Notes under the pieces: generated by a model
Told to the model about the DNA's origin: nothing
Database searches by the model: none
Seen by the model: only the letters and a program-made list of their open reading frames with translations
Program-made: the position numbers and the translations under genes
DNA from: Phycisphaerae bacterium
GTDB lineage: Bacteria > Planctomycetota > Phycisphaerae > Tepidisphaerales > Tepidisphaeraceae
NCBI GenBank assembly: GCA_030448225.1
Contig: JAUJNJ010000020.1
Location: 1-58,968 of the forward strand
Direction: 5' to 3'
Length of the DNA stretch: 58,968 bases
In this document: positions 24,947 through 34,624 of the stretch, piece by piece
Layout: each line of letters begins with the position of its first letter
How positions within the stretch are numbered: the stretch's first letter is position 1

Positions 24947-25576
24947 CTACTTCGACGGCGGCCGTCCCGCGGGGGTCGGCTGGGCGCCGGCGGGGGCGCT
25001 CGGTGTTTTCGTCGGGCCCGACTCGCCGCCCTCCGGCCGGGCGGCGGGGCCCTGGCGGCTGACCGCGCCGGCGGGGCGGGTGGCGGCGGGGCCGCCGGTC
25101 GCCGGCGCGGTCGTGGGGGCGGCGGTGGCGAAGAGGTTGCGCTCCAGCGCGAGGTCGATCGCGCGGGCGACCGGGATCCGCGCCACGCCGTTCTCCGCCG
25201 TCGAGTACGTGCCGATCGCCGCGTCGTTGCGGCGGCGGAACTCCTCCATGTCCTTGGCCGGCACCTGCGTGCTGTACCCGGGCACGCCCTGGATCTTCAC
25301 CGCCGGCTCCGGCCGCTTAATCCCGACGAGGGCCGACTCGTTCTTCTGGCTGCGGACCTCGAACCAGTCGTAGAAGTTGAACAGCAGCGCCAGCCCGATG
25401 CACGTCAGCACGAGGAACACGACCAGCCCCACGCCGGTCACCACGAGCGGGCGGATGTTCACGTCCGTCCCCTCGTGCGAGTGCGCCGGCACGCCGGCCG
25501 GGCGCGGCTCGACGCGGCCGTCCGGCTGCGGTGGCGTGGGGGTGAGCGGGTCGGGTTGGTCGTATTGTTGAGCCAT
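24947..25576 (-). CDS. Unknown membrane protein inside the Act-caa3 operon
   Basis: The 209-residue protein starts MAQQYDQPDPLTPTPPQPDG. A Pro-rich cytoplasmic segment is followed by one membrane segment (IRPLVVTGVGLVVFLVLTCI, about 41-65). An extracytoplasmic part with IPVARAIDLALERNL at about 138-152 comes next, and then a disordered Ala/Thr/Pro/Gly tail of about 50 residues. I do not recognise a family. Its place between ActF and SCO, same strand, suggests a structural or assembly role in the Act-caa3 supercomplex. The LALERNL motif recalls small proteins seen in other planctomycete oxidase clusters, but that is memory, not a search. Confidence 0.75.
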   Translation of the reverse strand: MAQQYDQPDPLTPTPPQPDGRVEPRPAGVPAHSHEGTDVNIRPLVVTGVGLVVFLVLTCIGLALLFNFYDWFEVRSQKNESALVGIKRPEPAVKIQGVPGYSTQVPAKDMEEFRRRNDAAIGTYSTAENGVARIPVARAIDLALERNLFATAAPTTAPATGGPAATRPAGAVSRQGPAARPEGGESGPTKTPSAPAGAQPTPAGRPPSK

Positions 25577-25578
25577 GG

Positions 25579-25690
25579 GTCTGGGTCGAAGGTCAGGGAT
25601 CGGAGTCCAGGGTCGAGGGTCGAGAGTCAAGGGTCAACAGGACCGGACCGTCCCCCCGTTTGACTCTCGATCCGTGACTCTTGATCTTGC
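25579..25690. repeat. Element B: inverted repeat of GGGTCGAGAGTC-like words inside the respiratory operon
   Basis: The left arm at about 25579-25640 repeats GGGTCGAAGGTCAGGG / GGGTCGAGGGTCGAGAGTC variants. The right arm at about 25657-25687 carries the complement (TTTGACTCTCGATCCGTGACTC). It lies just 3' of actF and 5' of the unknown 209-residue gene, so it would form a hairpin within the operon transcript. Confidence 0.7.
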
Positions 25691-25744
25691 CATCTCTTCG
25701 GGCACGGGTCACACGTCGTCCGACCTCCGTACACGCGTCCGCGC

Positions 25745-27016
25745 CTAATGGTGCGCGTGCGCCGCTTCGACCGCCTCGGCCAGCCGCGGGTCGTTCGCGG
25801 GCAGCAGCGGGTGGCGCTTCAACTGGTAGATGAACGCGAAGATCCAGATCCCGCCGATGCCGACGGCGGCGGCGATGTCCATCCACACGTAGCCGATCTG
25901 GAACGGCGGCAACTGGTTCGCGTCGACGCTGCCGTGCGTCAGCGGCCGGGCGAAGCTCGGGCCCGTGACCCACTTCAGGTCGACGAACCGCATGAACAGG
26001 ATGAGCAGCGCGACCGTCGTCAGCCAGCTCACCGTCCGCTTCGTGCGGCGCCAGATCAGCAGCGCGAACGGGACGGCGAAGTGGAACAGCACCAGCGCCA
26101 GGCCCATGTACCGCCAGCCCTTGCTCGTGCGGTAGAAGTAGTAGGGCACCTCCTCGGCGAGGTTGCCCGACCAGATGATCAGGAACTGCGAGAAGTTCAG
26201 GTACGCCCACAGCATCGTGAACGCCATCGTCAGGTTGCCCAGGTCGTGGAAGATCCCCGTGTTGAGCAGGCCGTTCATCGGCGTGACGTCGCGGACGCGG
26301 GCGAGGACGAGGATGCAGAACGTGAACGTCGACAGCCCGGCGCCGGCCACGAAGATCAGGCCGAACATCGTCGAGTACCACTCGGGGTCGAGCGACATCA
26401 CCCAGTCGAACACCGCGCCGGTCAGCGCCAGCGCGAACAGCACGATTCCCGGCCCGCTGATCATCTCCATCCGGCGGCCGAGGTACGGGTTGCCGGTGCG
26501 GTCCTCCGCGTGCGACCACGTGTTCAGCAGGTACGCCAGGCCGATCCACACGCCGAAGTAGATCACGGTCCGCAGGACGAAGAACCCCGGCTGCAGCCAC
26601 GTGTGCTTGAAGCCCGGCAGGTGCGAGTTGATGTCCGGGTTCGTCCACGCGTAGATGAACTTCATCCCCAGCAGGATCGGGATGACGAGCAGCGCCAGCA
26701 GCGGCAGGTTGCGCGTGCCCGCCTCGATCACCCGGCGGACGGCCAGGCCCCAGCCGCCGCCAACGAGGTGCTGGAGCATCAGCACGCCGAGGCACCCGAG
26801 CGAGAGCATGCACCAGAAGAGGTACCCGTAGAGGTACGACTCGAAGAAGCGCTCGGCGCCGCCCACGAGGAGCCCGAGCAGCAGCACGCCGAACCCGCCG
26901 GCCGCGGCGATCAGGGCCGGCGTGCGGTAGCGGTCGACGGCGGCCTCGAAGCCGCGGGCGGCGGGGTCGAGGGCGACGGGGTGGGCGTGCGAATGGGTCG
27001 TCGTGGTTTCACTCAT
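25745..27016 (-). CDS. actF: Alternative complex III subunit ActF (NrfD-like quinone-binding membrane protein)
   Basis: The 423-residue protein has about ten membrane segments after a His-rich N-terminus (TTTTHSHAHPVALD). FESYLYGYLFWCMLSLGCLG, LGMKFIYAWTNPDINSHLPG and DWVMSLDPEWYSTMFGLIFV are ActF-type landmarks. It is a second NrfD/PsrC-like subunit alongside ActC in the cytochrome bc1-replacing complex that oxidises menaquinol. The ATG overlaps the ActE stop (ATGA at 27013-27016). The next gene is the unknown 209-residue protein. Confidence 0.9.
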   Translation of the reverse strand: MSETTTTHSHAHPVALDPAARGFEAAVDRYRTPALIAAAGGFGVLLLGLLVGGAERFFESYLYGYLFWCMLSLGCLGVLMLQHLVGGGWGLAVRRVIEAGTRNLPLLALLVIPILLGMKFIYAWTNPDINSHLPGFKHTWLQPGFFVLRTVIYFGVWIGLAYLLNTWSHAEDRTGNPYLGRRMEMISGPGIVLFALALTGAVFDWVMSLDPEWYSTMFGLIFVAGAGLSTFTFCILVLARVRDVTPMNGLLNTGIFHDLGNLTMAFTMLWAYLNFSQFLIIWSGNLAEEVPYYFYRTSKGWRYMGLALVLFHFAVPFALLIWRRTKRTVSWLTTVALLILFMRFVDLKWVTGPSFARPLTHGSVDANQLPPFQIGYVWMDIAAAVGIGGIWIFAFIYQLKRHPLLPANDPRLAEAVEAAHAHH

Positions 27017-27804
27017 GGCCGGGCGGGGTTCGGGGCGCTGTTCGGGTTCGGGGTCCCGGTGGGGGTCGTGGTGGCCGGCTTGGCGCCGTACTCGGGGTCG
27101 ACCTGCTGCGACGCGGTCGAGCCCAGCGACATCGGCCTGGCGCTGCGGATCTGCTCCTGGTCGTCGGCCGGCAGCGTGCCGACCTGGGCGGCTTGGCTCA
27201 ACTGCAGCACCTTCACGTAGGCCGCGATGCGCCAGCGGTCCTCGACGCTGATGCGGTCGTTGTAGCTGTACATCGCGCCCCAGCCGTTGGTGATCACGTC
27301 GTAGTAGTGACCCGGGGCGGCGGCGCGGAGGCGCTGCTCGTGGAAGCTGGGCGGGGGGACGAACCCGCGCTGCACGATCATGCCGCGCCCGTCGCCGGTC
27401 GCGTTGTGGCAGACCGAGCAGTAGATCTCGTACCGCAGCTTGCCGCGCTCGAGGTCCCCCTTGGTGATCTCGAACGGGTACGCCGCCGCGGGCTTGCCGT
27501 CGGCGTCCTTGCCAGTGTTGAGCAGGCGGTTCTCGTCGCTGACGAGCTTGCCCTGCGCCAGCGTGCCGGGGACCTGCAGGCGGTCGGCGCGGCCGTCGGC
27601 GAAGAAGTCGCTCGGGTCGCCCGGCTCGTAGCGGGGCTGGTTCTGCATGTTCATGTCGTCCAGCGGCGAGTCGCACCCGCCCGCGCCGCCGCCCAGCGCG
27701 GCGACCGAGGCGAGGCCGACGAGGACGAGCGCGGCGCGCCGCGGCAGGCGCGGGCGGCTGCGGCGGGCGTCGTTGGGATCGAATGTGTCGTTAGACCGTC
27801 TCAA
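27013..27804 (-). CDS. actE: Alternative complex III subunit ActE (mono-heme cytochrome c lipoprotein)
   Basis: The 263-residue protein starts MRRSNDTFDPNDARRSRPRL. A hydrophobic segment ends in a lipobox-like GGGAGGC, so it is probably a lipoprotein anchored on the outer face. One heme motif, YCSVCHNATGDGRGMIVQRG, lies at about residues 128-147, followed by a cytochrome c fold (YNDRISVEDRWRIAAYVKVL). It relays electrons from ActB/ActA toward the caa3 oxidase. The stop overlaps the ActF start and the start is 10 bases from the ActD stop. Confidence 0.9.
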   Translation of the reverse strand: MRRSNDTFDPNDARRSRPRLPRRAALVLVGLASVAALGGGAGGCDSPLDDMNMQNQPRYEPGDPSDFFADGRADRLQVPGTLAQGKLVSDENRLLNTGKDADGKPAAAYPFEITKGDLERGKLRYEIYCSVCHNATGDGRGMIVQRGFVPPPSFHEQRLRAAAPGHYYDVITNGWGAMYSYNDRISVEDRWRIAAYVKVLQLSQAAQVGTLPADDQEQIRSARPMSLGSTASQQVDPEYGAKPATTTPTGTPNPNSAPNPARP

Positions 27805-27814
27805 AGCCTTCTCC

Positions 27815-28468
27815 CTAGGTCCTGCTGGCGGGGGCGACCGTCGTGAAGCCGTCGGGCGCGCCCTTCTGCGCCGCCGGCAGCGCCGAGGCCGGCGCCGCGA
27901 CGTCGCCCGACGTCTCGACCTGCCGCACCCGCCCGGTCGGCACGAGCGTGACCGACATCGGGTCGAGCGTCTGGAGGAACGCGCGGGTGCGCTCCAGGTC
28001 GAACTGCGGGTCGGGCGCCTTGATCACGAGGAAGAAGTGCGACCGGCTCGCCAGCTCGAACTGCGGCACGTTGAACAGCGGGTGGAACGGCTGGGGCAGC
28101 CCGTTGAGCGCGAGCATCCCCAGCACCGCCGACAGCGCGGCGCACAGCACGGTGCCCTCGAACATCGGCACGATGAACGCCGGCCAGCTGTTGTGCGGGC
28201 GGCCGCCGATGTTCATCGGGTAGTGCTGCGTCTCGTAGACGTACTGGAGCGTGAACGTGCCGATCATCCCGAACAGCCCGCCGAGCAGCACGATCAGCGG
28301 CAGGCGCGTGTGGTGGAAGCCGACGGCGTCGGACAGCCCGTGGATCGGGAACGGCGTGAACGCGTCGAGCCGCCGGTACCCGGCCGCGTGCGTCGCCTTG
28401 GCGGCGGCGAGCAGTTGCTCGGGGTTGTTGAACTCGGCGAGGTAGCCGTAAATCGCGGGGTCGCGCAT
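27815..28468 (-). CDS. actD: Alternative complex III subunit ActD (DUF3341)
   Basis: The 217-residue protein starts MRDPAIYGYLAEFNNPEQLL. The N-terminal domain ends with the conserved FTPFPIHGLSDAVG. Two membrane segments follow (LIVLLGGLFGMIGTFTLQYV and VLCAALSAVLGMLALNGLPQ), then a small domain with HPLFNVPQFELASRSHFFLV. This is the classic ActD layout. The start lies 2 bases after the ActC stop. The frame also stays open upstream through ActC in a shadow frame, so the ATG was chosen by family alignment from memory. Confidence 0.9.
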   Translation of the reverse strand: MRDPAIYGYLAEFNNPEQLLAAAKATHAAGYRRLDAFTPFPIHGLSDAVGFHHTRLPLIVLLGGLFGMIGTFTLQYVYETQHYPMNIGGRPHNSWPAFIVPMFEGTVLCAALSAVLGMLALNGLPQPFHPLFNVPQFELASRSHFFLVIKAPDPQFDLERTRAFLQTLDPMSVTLVPTGRVRQVETSGDVAAPASALPAAQKGAPDGFTTVAPASRT

Positions 28469-28470
28469 CG

Positions 28471-29955
28471 TCACTTGTGCCCCCCTTCGTTCGCCAGGCC
28501 GGGCGTCGGCTCGATCTCGTCGATGCGGCCCGCGCCGCCGGCGGCGGTCGTGCCGGGCGTGCCCTTCTGGCGGCTGACGAGCTCGCGCATCTCGAAGACC
28601 GAGATCATCGGCAGGAACCGGATGAACAGGAACAGCAGCACGAAGAACATGCCGAGCGTGCCGAGGTACATCGTCCAGTCGAACACGGTCGGGCTGAACG
28701 TGTCCCACGAGCTGGTCAGGAAGTCGTGCTCGAGGCTGATCACGATGATCACGAACCGCTCGAGCCACATGCCGACGTTGATGATGATCGAGATCAAAAA
28801 CAGCAGCGGGATGTTCCGCCGCACCGCGCGCGACCAGAGCAACTGCGGCGTGAGGATGTTGCACAGGATCAGCATCCAGTAGAACGGCGCCTTGGGGCCG
28901 TAGAACCGGTTGAGCATCATGTGCTCCTCGTAGACGTTGCCGCTGTAGAACGCGGTCCACGTCTCCATCGCGTAGCCGTACGCGACGATCAGCCCCGTGG
29001 CCAGCATGACCTTGGCCATGTTGTTCAGGTGCTGGGTCGTGATGAAGTCCTCGAGCTTGTAGAACTTGCGGATCGGGATCGCCAGCGTCATGACCATCGC
29101 GAAGCCGCTGAACACGGCGCCGGCGACGAAGTAGGGCGGGAAGATCGTCGCGTGCCAGCCGGGCAACTGCCCGACGGCGAAGTCGAACGACACGACCGTG
29201 TGCACCGAGATGACCAGCGGCGTCGACAGCCCGGCGAGCAGGAGGTACGCCGTCTCGTAGCGGTGCCAGTGCATCGCCGACCCGCGCCACCCCATCGAGG
29301 CGATGCCGTAGCCGACCTTGGCGAACACGTTCTGCGCCCGGTCGCGGAGCGTCGCTAGGTCGGGGATCAGCCCGACGTACCAGAACAGGAACGACACGGT
29401 CGCGTACGTGCTGACGGCCCACACGTCCCACTCCAGCGGGCTGCGGAACTGCGGCAGCAGCGTCGTCGTGCTCGGGTAGGGCAGCAGGTAGTAGAACTTC
29501 CACGGCCGGCCCATGTGCAGCAGCGGGAACAGCCCGGCGCAGGCGACGGCGAAGAGGGTCATCGCCTCGGCGAAGCGGTTGATGCTCGTGCGCCACTCCT
29601 GCCGCAGCAGCAGCAGGATCGCGCTGATGAGCGTGCCGGCGTGGCCAATGCCGATCCACCAGACGAAGTTCGTGATGTCCCACGCCCAGGCGACCGGGAT
29701 GTTCAGGCCCCAGATGCCCACGCCCTTCCACAGGAGCATGACCACGGTCAGCATCAGCAGGTTCATGAACAGGAACGCGATGCCGAAGCCCAGGAACCAC
29801 CCGCCGGGCGTCCGCTTCGTCAGCACGATCGAGCTGATCTGGTCCGTGACCGTCGCGTACGAGTGCCCCGGGCCGATCACCGGCGGGACCGGCAGGCGGG
29901 CCGGCACGGCGGCGGCGGCGGCGGCGATCGAGTTGTGTTGCACGTCTGAATGCAT
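28471..29955 (-). CDS. actC: Alternative complex III subunit ActC (NrfD/PsrC family quinol site)
   Basis: The 494-residue protein has about ten membrane segments. An N-terminal cytoplasmic stretch contains a run of seven alanines (about 11-17) and IGPGHSYATVTDQISSIVL. The motif TNFVWWIGIGHAGTLISAIL is the first quinol-site helix region of NrfD-like proteins; HMGRPWKFYYLLPYPSTTTL and SFDFAVGQLPGWHATIFPPY are typical of ActC. It holds the menaquinol oxidation site and forms the membrane core with ActF. About 250 bases separate it from ActB, with no recognisable gene between. Confidence 0.94.
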   Translation of the reverse strand: MHSDVQHNSIAAAAAAVPARLPVPPVIGPGHSYATVTDQISSIVLTKRTPGGWFLGFGIAFLFMNLLMLTVVMLLWKGVGIWGLNIPVAWAWDITNFVWWIGIGHAGTLISAILLLLRQEWRTSINRFAEAMTLFAVACAGLFPLLHMGRPWKFYYLLPYPSTTTLLPQFRSPLEWDVWAVSTYATVSFLFWYVGLIPDLATLRDRAQNVFAKVGYGIASMGWRGSAMHWHRYETAYLLLAGLSTPLVISVHTVVSFDFAVGQLPGWHATIFPPYFVAGAVFSGFAMVMTLAIPIRKFYKLEDFITTQHLNNMAKVMLATGLIVAYGYAMETWTAFYSGNVYEEHMMLNRFYGPKAPFYWMLILCNILTPQLLWSRAVRRNIPLLFLISIIINVGMWLERFVIIVISLEHDFLTSSWDTFSPTVFDWTMYLGTLGMFFVLLFLFIRFLPMISVFEMRELVSRQKGTPGTTAAGGAGRIDEIEPTPGLANEGGHK

Positions 29956-30203
29956 GGTTCGCGGCTGCTTCTTATACGGGTTCGGGACCTAACCTCTAGT
30001 GTCTCGCATCGACCGCCGCTCGCGGTTTCGCAGACCGAGACGCTGTCGACCTATCGATCCACCTCGCACGTGCCGAGGGCGGGCCCGTCGGGCCGGCGGC
30101 GGAACGGGGCGATCGAAACCCTTCCGATCGTTCCGTCGGACCCACGCGGTCGCGAACGGCCGGCCGTCACGGCGACGACGTTCGGCACGTTCCCGCGACG
30201 TCA

Positions 30204-33200
30204 TCACCCGTGCGCCGCGGCCCCGCGAGGCGCCTCCGCCGGGCTGCTCCGCATGTTCGGCCGCAGCGCGGGGTTGGGGTTGCGGAACTTCGCCAAGTAG
30301 GTCGTGCGCGGGCGCGTGTTCAACTCGGTCAGCACGCCGAAGTGCACGTCCGCGGGCAGCGCCCGCAGGCGGGCGACCTCGCTCGGGCGGCCCTGGGCGT
30401 CGTAACGGTTGATGTCGCCGAACACGATCGCCTCGGTCGGGCACGACTGCTGGCAGGCGGTCTGCAGGTCGGCGAACAGCGCGTCGAGCTCGCTGGCGTA
30501 CGTCCGCGCCGACTTCTCGTCCTTGCGCGCGATCGCCTCGTCGAGGTTGACCGTCATCTTCTTCTCTTCGATCCGCGTGCGGTTCACCCGCTGCACGCAG
30601 TAGGTGCACTTCTCCATCACGCCGCGGTTGCGGACCGTGACGTTCGGGTTGCGCATCAGCTTCAGCGAGGGCGTGGTCGTGTCCTGGTACTGCAGGAAGT
30701 TGAAGCGGCGGACCTTGTACGGGCAGTTGTTCGAGCAGTAGCGGGTGCCGACGCACCGGTTGTAGGTCATCTCGTTGATGCCCTCGGTGCTGTGGCTCGT
30801 CGCCGCGACCGGGCAGACGACCTCGCACGGCGCCTGTTCGCAGTGCTGGCAGAGCATCGGCTGGAAGTAGACGTCCGGGTTGTCGAGGCTCTGCTCGACG
30901 TCGGCCCGCTTCGGGCCGTAGTACGTATCGATCCGCAGCCAGTGCATCTCGCGGCTGCGGCCGACCTCGGCCTTGCCGACGACCGGGATGTTGTTCTCCG
31001 CCTGACAGGCGACGACGCACGCGTTGCACCCGATGCAGGCGCTGGTGTCGATCACCATGCCCCAGGCGTGGCCGCGGCTGTAGTCGTACTCCGGGTAGAG
31101 CGAGAGGTGGACCGTGCCGTGGCCGCGCTCGCCCTCGGCCGCCTCGCCCTCCTCAGACTTGTTCTCCGGCCCGGCGTGCACACCCGAAGCCGTGTCCTCG
31201 CCGTCCGCCCCGGGCATGTACGCCAGCAGGTCCTGCGTCTTGACGAGTTCGCGGCGGTCCTCGATGACCTGGTGGTCCTGCGTGCAGGCGAGCGGGTAGC
31301 GCTCGTCGAGCACGGTGACCTGCAGCCCCGACCCGAAGTTCGGGCGGTCGGCGGCCATCAGCTTGTAGGCGTTGAACCCGCGGACCTCGCCGTTCTCGCC
31401 CCCGACGCGGCCCGCGCGCTCGCGGCCGTAGCCGAGGAACACGGTGACCGAGTCGTCCGGCTGGCCGAACTGCACCCACGCCGCCGCGCGGATCTCGGGG
31501 CGGCCGGCGTACTTCAGCGAAATCATCTGCGGCTCGTGCGGGTTGTCGAGCTTCAGCCCCAGGCGCTTGGCGGTCGCGAAGCTGAGGAACGCGGCGTTGT
31601 CCCACGTCAGCTTGCTGAGCGGCTTGGGCAGTTCCTGGAGCCAGCCGTTGTTGGCGTAGCGGCCGTCGAAGATCGTGGGGTCGGGGCGGAAGACGATCTC
31701 CTCGCCCACGTCCTCGCCCGCCGGCGACGCCGGCAGCGACAGGTTCCCCGCGACCGCCGGCGTGATCGGCTTCAATTCCGTGCCCTTGATCAGCCCGTCG
31801 TGGAGGCTCGCCTGCCAGAAGCCCTCGAAGTTCTGCCCCTGCGCCACCGGTTGCCCGCGCCAGTAGGCGCGGACGGTCTCGTAGGAACTGGTGTTGGCGA
31901 GCACGCGCTTGCGCACGTCGTCGGGCACCGGGGCCTTGAGCGCGTCGGCGGCGGCGAGGGCGGCGCTGCCGACGGCGCTGAGCACGTCGATCTCGCTCTG
32001 GGTCGCGTAGATCGCGCCGATCAGCGGCTGGATGATTGACACCGTGCCGTCGTGGGCCCGCACGTCGCCCCACGTCTCGAGGTAGTGCGACCGGGGGACG
32101 TGCCACAGGCAGCGGAAGCTCGTCTCGTCGTAGTAGTCGCTGAGGTGGGCCGTGAACTTCGCGCGGCCGTTGCCTTGGGCGGCGAACTCCTGGAGGGCGG
32201 CGGCAAAGTCGAGGTCGCCCGGCGCGTTGTACGCCGGGTTGCCGCCGAGGATCAGCAGCGCGTCGACCTCGTTGCCGCGCAGCGCGTCGGTCAGCTCGCG
32301 GATCGACTCACCTGACAGCGCGGGCTGCGCCTCGGCGCGGTCGGTGTAGACGACGGTCTGGCCGGCGTTGCCGAGCAGCACGTTCATCGCGTGCGCCAGC
32401 GCGTGGACGGCCGGCGTCTGGTTGCGGCCGGGGACGATGATCGTCGAGCCGGCGGGGACGCTCTTGAGGTCCTTGGCGATCTCGGCGGCCCACTTGGCGG
32501 CGTCGGGGAAGTTCTTCGGCATCGGCGCGTCGGCGCCGCCGGCAGCCGCGGCCACGCCGAGCTCCCGCGCCAGCGCCCGGGCGAACAGCTCGACGTCGCG
32601 GGCCCGCAGGCCCTGGCGGTGGTCGGCCATCGCGCCGGTGATCGACGCGGTGCTCTCCACGACGTACAGCCGGTTCATCAGGAACGACGCGTCGGTCTTG
32701 GCGTCGTCGGCGTACTTGATCGGCTTGGCGCCGAGCACCTCGCGGTGCAGCGCGCCGCCGCCGCCGCCGTGCCCGTGCGGCTGGGTGCCGGCGGCGGCGG
32801 CGGCCGTGGTCGGGCCCGTTGCGGGGGCGGTCGCGGGGCTGGTGGTCGGATGCGGCGTCGCCGTGGGGGGCGGTCGTCGCGTGGGCGGCGTCGGCGTGGG
32901 GGCGTCAGCGTGGGGGGCGGCGGCGGCGAGGTTGCCGTGGCCGGCGCCGGGCTCGGGGCGCACGCGGCGGGCGTTCACGAAGTCGCGGGCGTAGCGCACG
33001 CTGCCGGGCTCGTCGAGCAGGAAGTTCGAGTCGAGCGACACGACCCGCTGCGCCCGGTCGAAGCGGTAGACCGCCATCGCCGGCTTGCCGAACGCGAGGC
33101 GCGTGCCCTCGATCGCGCCGTCGTCGTTCACCGGCTGGTACTGGTGCCAGACCGCCTGGGGGAACAGCTTCAGGATCGTGCCGGTGATTTGGTCGGCGAA

Positions 33201-33848
33201 CGTCGGCGAGGTGATCACGTCGGTCAGGATCCGCAGGCGGACCGAGCCCGGGCCCTTGTTCTGCGTCAGGAACTGCTCGAGGCCGGTGATGAACCCCGAG
33301 AACTTCGTCCCGGCCTGCCCGCCCTCGCGGACGAGCTGCGAGCGGTCGGGGTCGTAGAGGTCGAGAATCGACGCCTGCGCGTACGCGTTGGCCGCGCCGA
33401 GGCTCGACGGGTGCTTCGGGTTGCCCTCGACTTTCGTCGGGCGGAACTGGTGGCTCTCCACGAGCAGCCCCACGCCGTACCCGTTGAACGGCATCGCCGT
33501 CGCGAAGTACATCGGCTTGCCCGGCACCATGTACTCCGGCGCCTGCACGTATGGGACGATCGTCTCCGGCGGGTGCTTGTAGCACCCGTTCAGCCCCGCC
33601 AGCGCCAGCGAGGCCGACATCAGCTTCAGGAAGTTGCGGCGGCTGACGGGGTCGTGCCACTCCGACGCCTGCTGCGGGAACTCGCGCTCGACGAACTCGC
33701 GGAACTCCGGCGTGCCGGATAAGTCCTGCAGGCTACGGATGTAACGCGGCTGCTAGTCGTCCGCGACGCCGCCTAGGGGTTGGCCCCCGGCGCGGGTCAG
33801 GTCGTTCAGGTAGGGACGGCTGCTCTTGGTGTCGGCAATGTCTGGCAT
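30204..33848 (-). CDS. actB: Alternative complex III subunit ActB (molybdopterin-like plus Fe-S domain), in-frame TAG near the N-terminus
   Basis: About 1,214 codons. MPDIADTKSSRPYLNDLTRA begins the frame. A TAG at 33753-33755 interrupts it without changing frame, and it resumes QPRYIRSLQDLSGTPEFREF. A Tat motif (VSRRNFLKLMSASLALAGLN) and a lipobox-like LNGC follow. A large molybdopterin-oxidoreductase-like domain is next (no cofactor expected in this family). The Fe-S domain has CIGCNACVVACQAENN, CQHCEQAPCEVVCP, CVGTRYCSNNCPYK and CTYCVQRV with CQQSCP, the set expected for three 4Fe-4S clusters and one 3Fe-4S cluster. An Ala/Thr/Pro/Gly/His-rich insert of about 65 residues lies near 32740-32935. 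It passes electrons from ActC to the heme subunits. The TAG is probably a base error; no ATG start lies between it and the Tat motif. Confidence 0.9.
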
Positions 33849-33856
33849 CGGGGGCG

Positions 33857-34624
33857 CTAGTAATGGCAAACGGAACAGTTCGTCAGCGGGTTGGGCTGCC
33901 ACTCCTTGCCCTCGGCCGCACGCTGGTGCGGGTCGTACGGGCGGGACGGCGAGTGGGGGTTCTGCTCGGCGGCCCGGTTGTGAACCGGGTACTGCCACGT
34001 GGCGATCTTGTACTGCTCGACGAGCTTCTTCCCCTCGGCGATCGGGTCCTTGCCGACCGGCCAGCTCCAGTTCAGGTCGAACACCTTGTCGCGCGGCCGC
34101 ACGTGCTTCTCAGGCTCGCGGTGGCAGGCGAGGCACCACTCCATGTACAGGCTCTGCGTCTTCCACACCAGCGGCATCTGGTCGACCCGCCCGTGGCAGC
34201 TCACGCACCCGACGCCCTTCTGGATGTGGATGCTGTGGTTGAACTGCACGTAGTCCGGCAGGTCGTGCACGCGCGTCCACCGGATCGGCTTGTCGTCGCG
34301 CCAACTGTCGCGCACCGGCTGGAGCATCTCGGCGTTGGTCCAGATCTGCGAGTGGCACGTCATGCACGTCTTGGTCGAGGGCATCCCCGCGTAGGCGGTG
34401 TGCTCGACCGACGTGTGGCAGTAGCGGCAGTCGATGCCGAGGCCGGCCGCGTGGTGCTCGTGGCTGAACTGCACGGGCTGCTCGCGCGCGACGTACTGCT
34501 CGGTGACGTAGGGCGAGCGGATGATCCCCGCGCCCACCGCGACGACGGCGCCGACGATCAGGATACCGCCCAGGATGCTCGCCTTGGCGATCGTGTTTGC
34601 GCTGGGATGAAACAACTGGGCCAT
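33857..34624 (-). CDS. actA: Alternative complex III subunit ActA (pentaheme cytochrome c)
   Basis: The 255-residue protein starts MAQLFHPSANTIAKASILGG with one membrane anchor (about 14-36). Five heme motifs follow: CRYCH, CMTCH, CVSCH, CLACH and CSVCH, the last at the extreme C-terminus (LTNCSVCHY). FSHEHHAAGLGIDCRYCHTS and PDYVQFNHSIHIQKGVGCVS supply likely axial His ligands. ActA is the multiheme periplasmic subunit. It is the first gene of the operon and lies 8 bases before the ActB start. The upstream spacer to the divergent ROK gene would hold the operon promoter. Confidence 0.93.
   Translation of the reverse strand: MAQLFHPSANTIAKASILGGILIVGAVVAVGAGIIRSPYVTEQYVAREQPVQFSHEHHAAGLGIDCRYCHTSVEHTAYAGMPSTKTCMTCHSQIWTNAEMLQPVRDSWRDDKPIRWTRVHDLPDYVQFNHSIHIQKGVGCVSCHGRVDQMPLVWKTQSLYMEWCLACHREPEKHVRPRDKVFDLNWSWPVGKDPIAEGKKLVEQYKIATWQYPVHNRAAEQNPHSPSRPYDPHQRAAEGKEWQPNPLTNCSVCHY

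Noticed and set aside
27815..29800. A single 661-residue protein covering actD and part of actC
   Set aside because: The upstream two-thirds is a shadow of actC; the ActD family starts at MRDPAIYGYL.
33753..33755. Pyrrolysine or other stop-codon recoding in actB
   Set aside because: No pyl genes or recoding context are seen, and nearby sequence quality problems make a base error far more likely.
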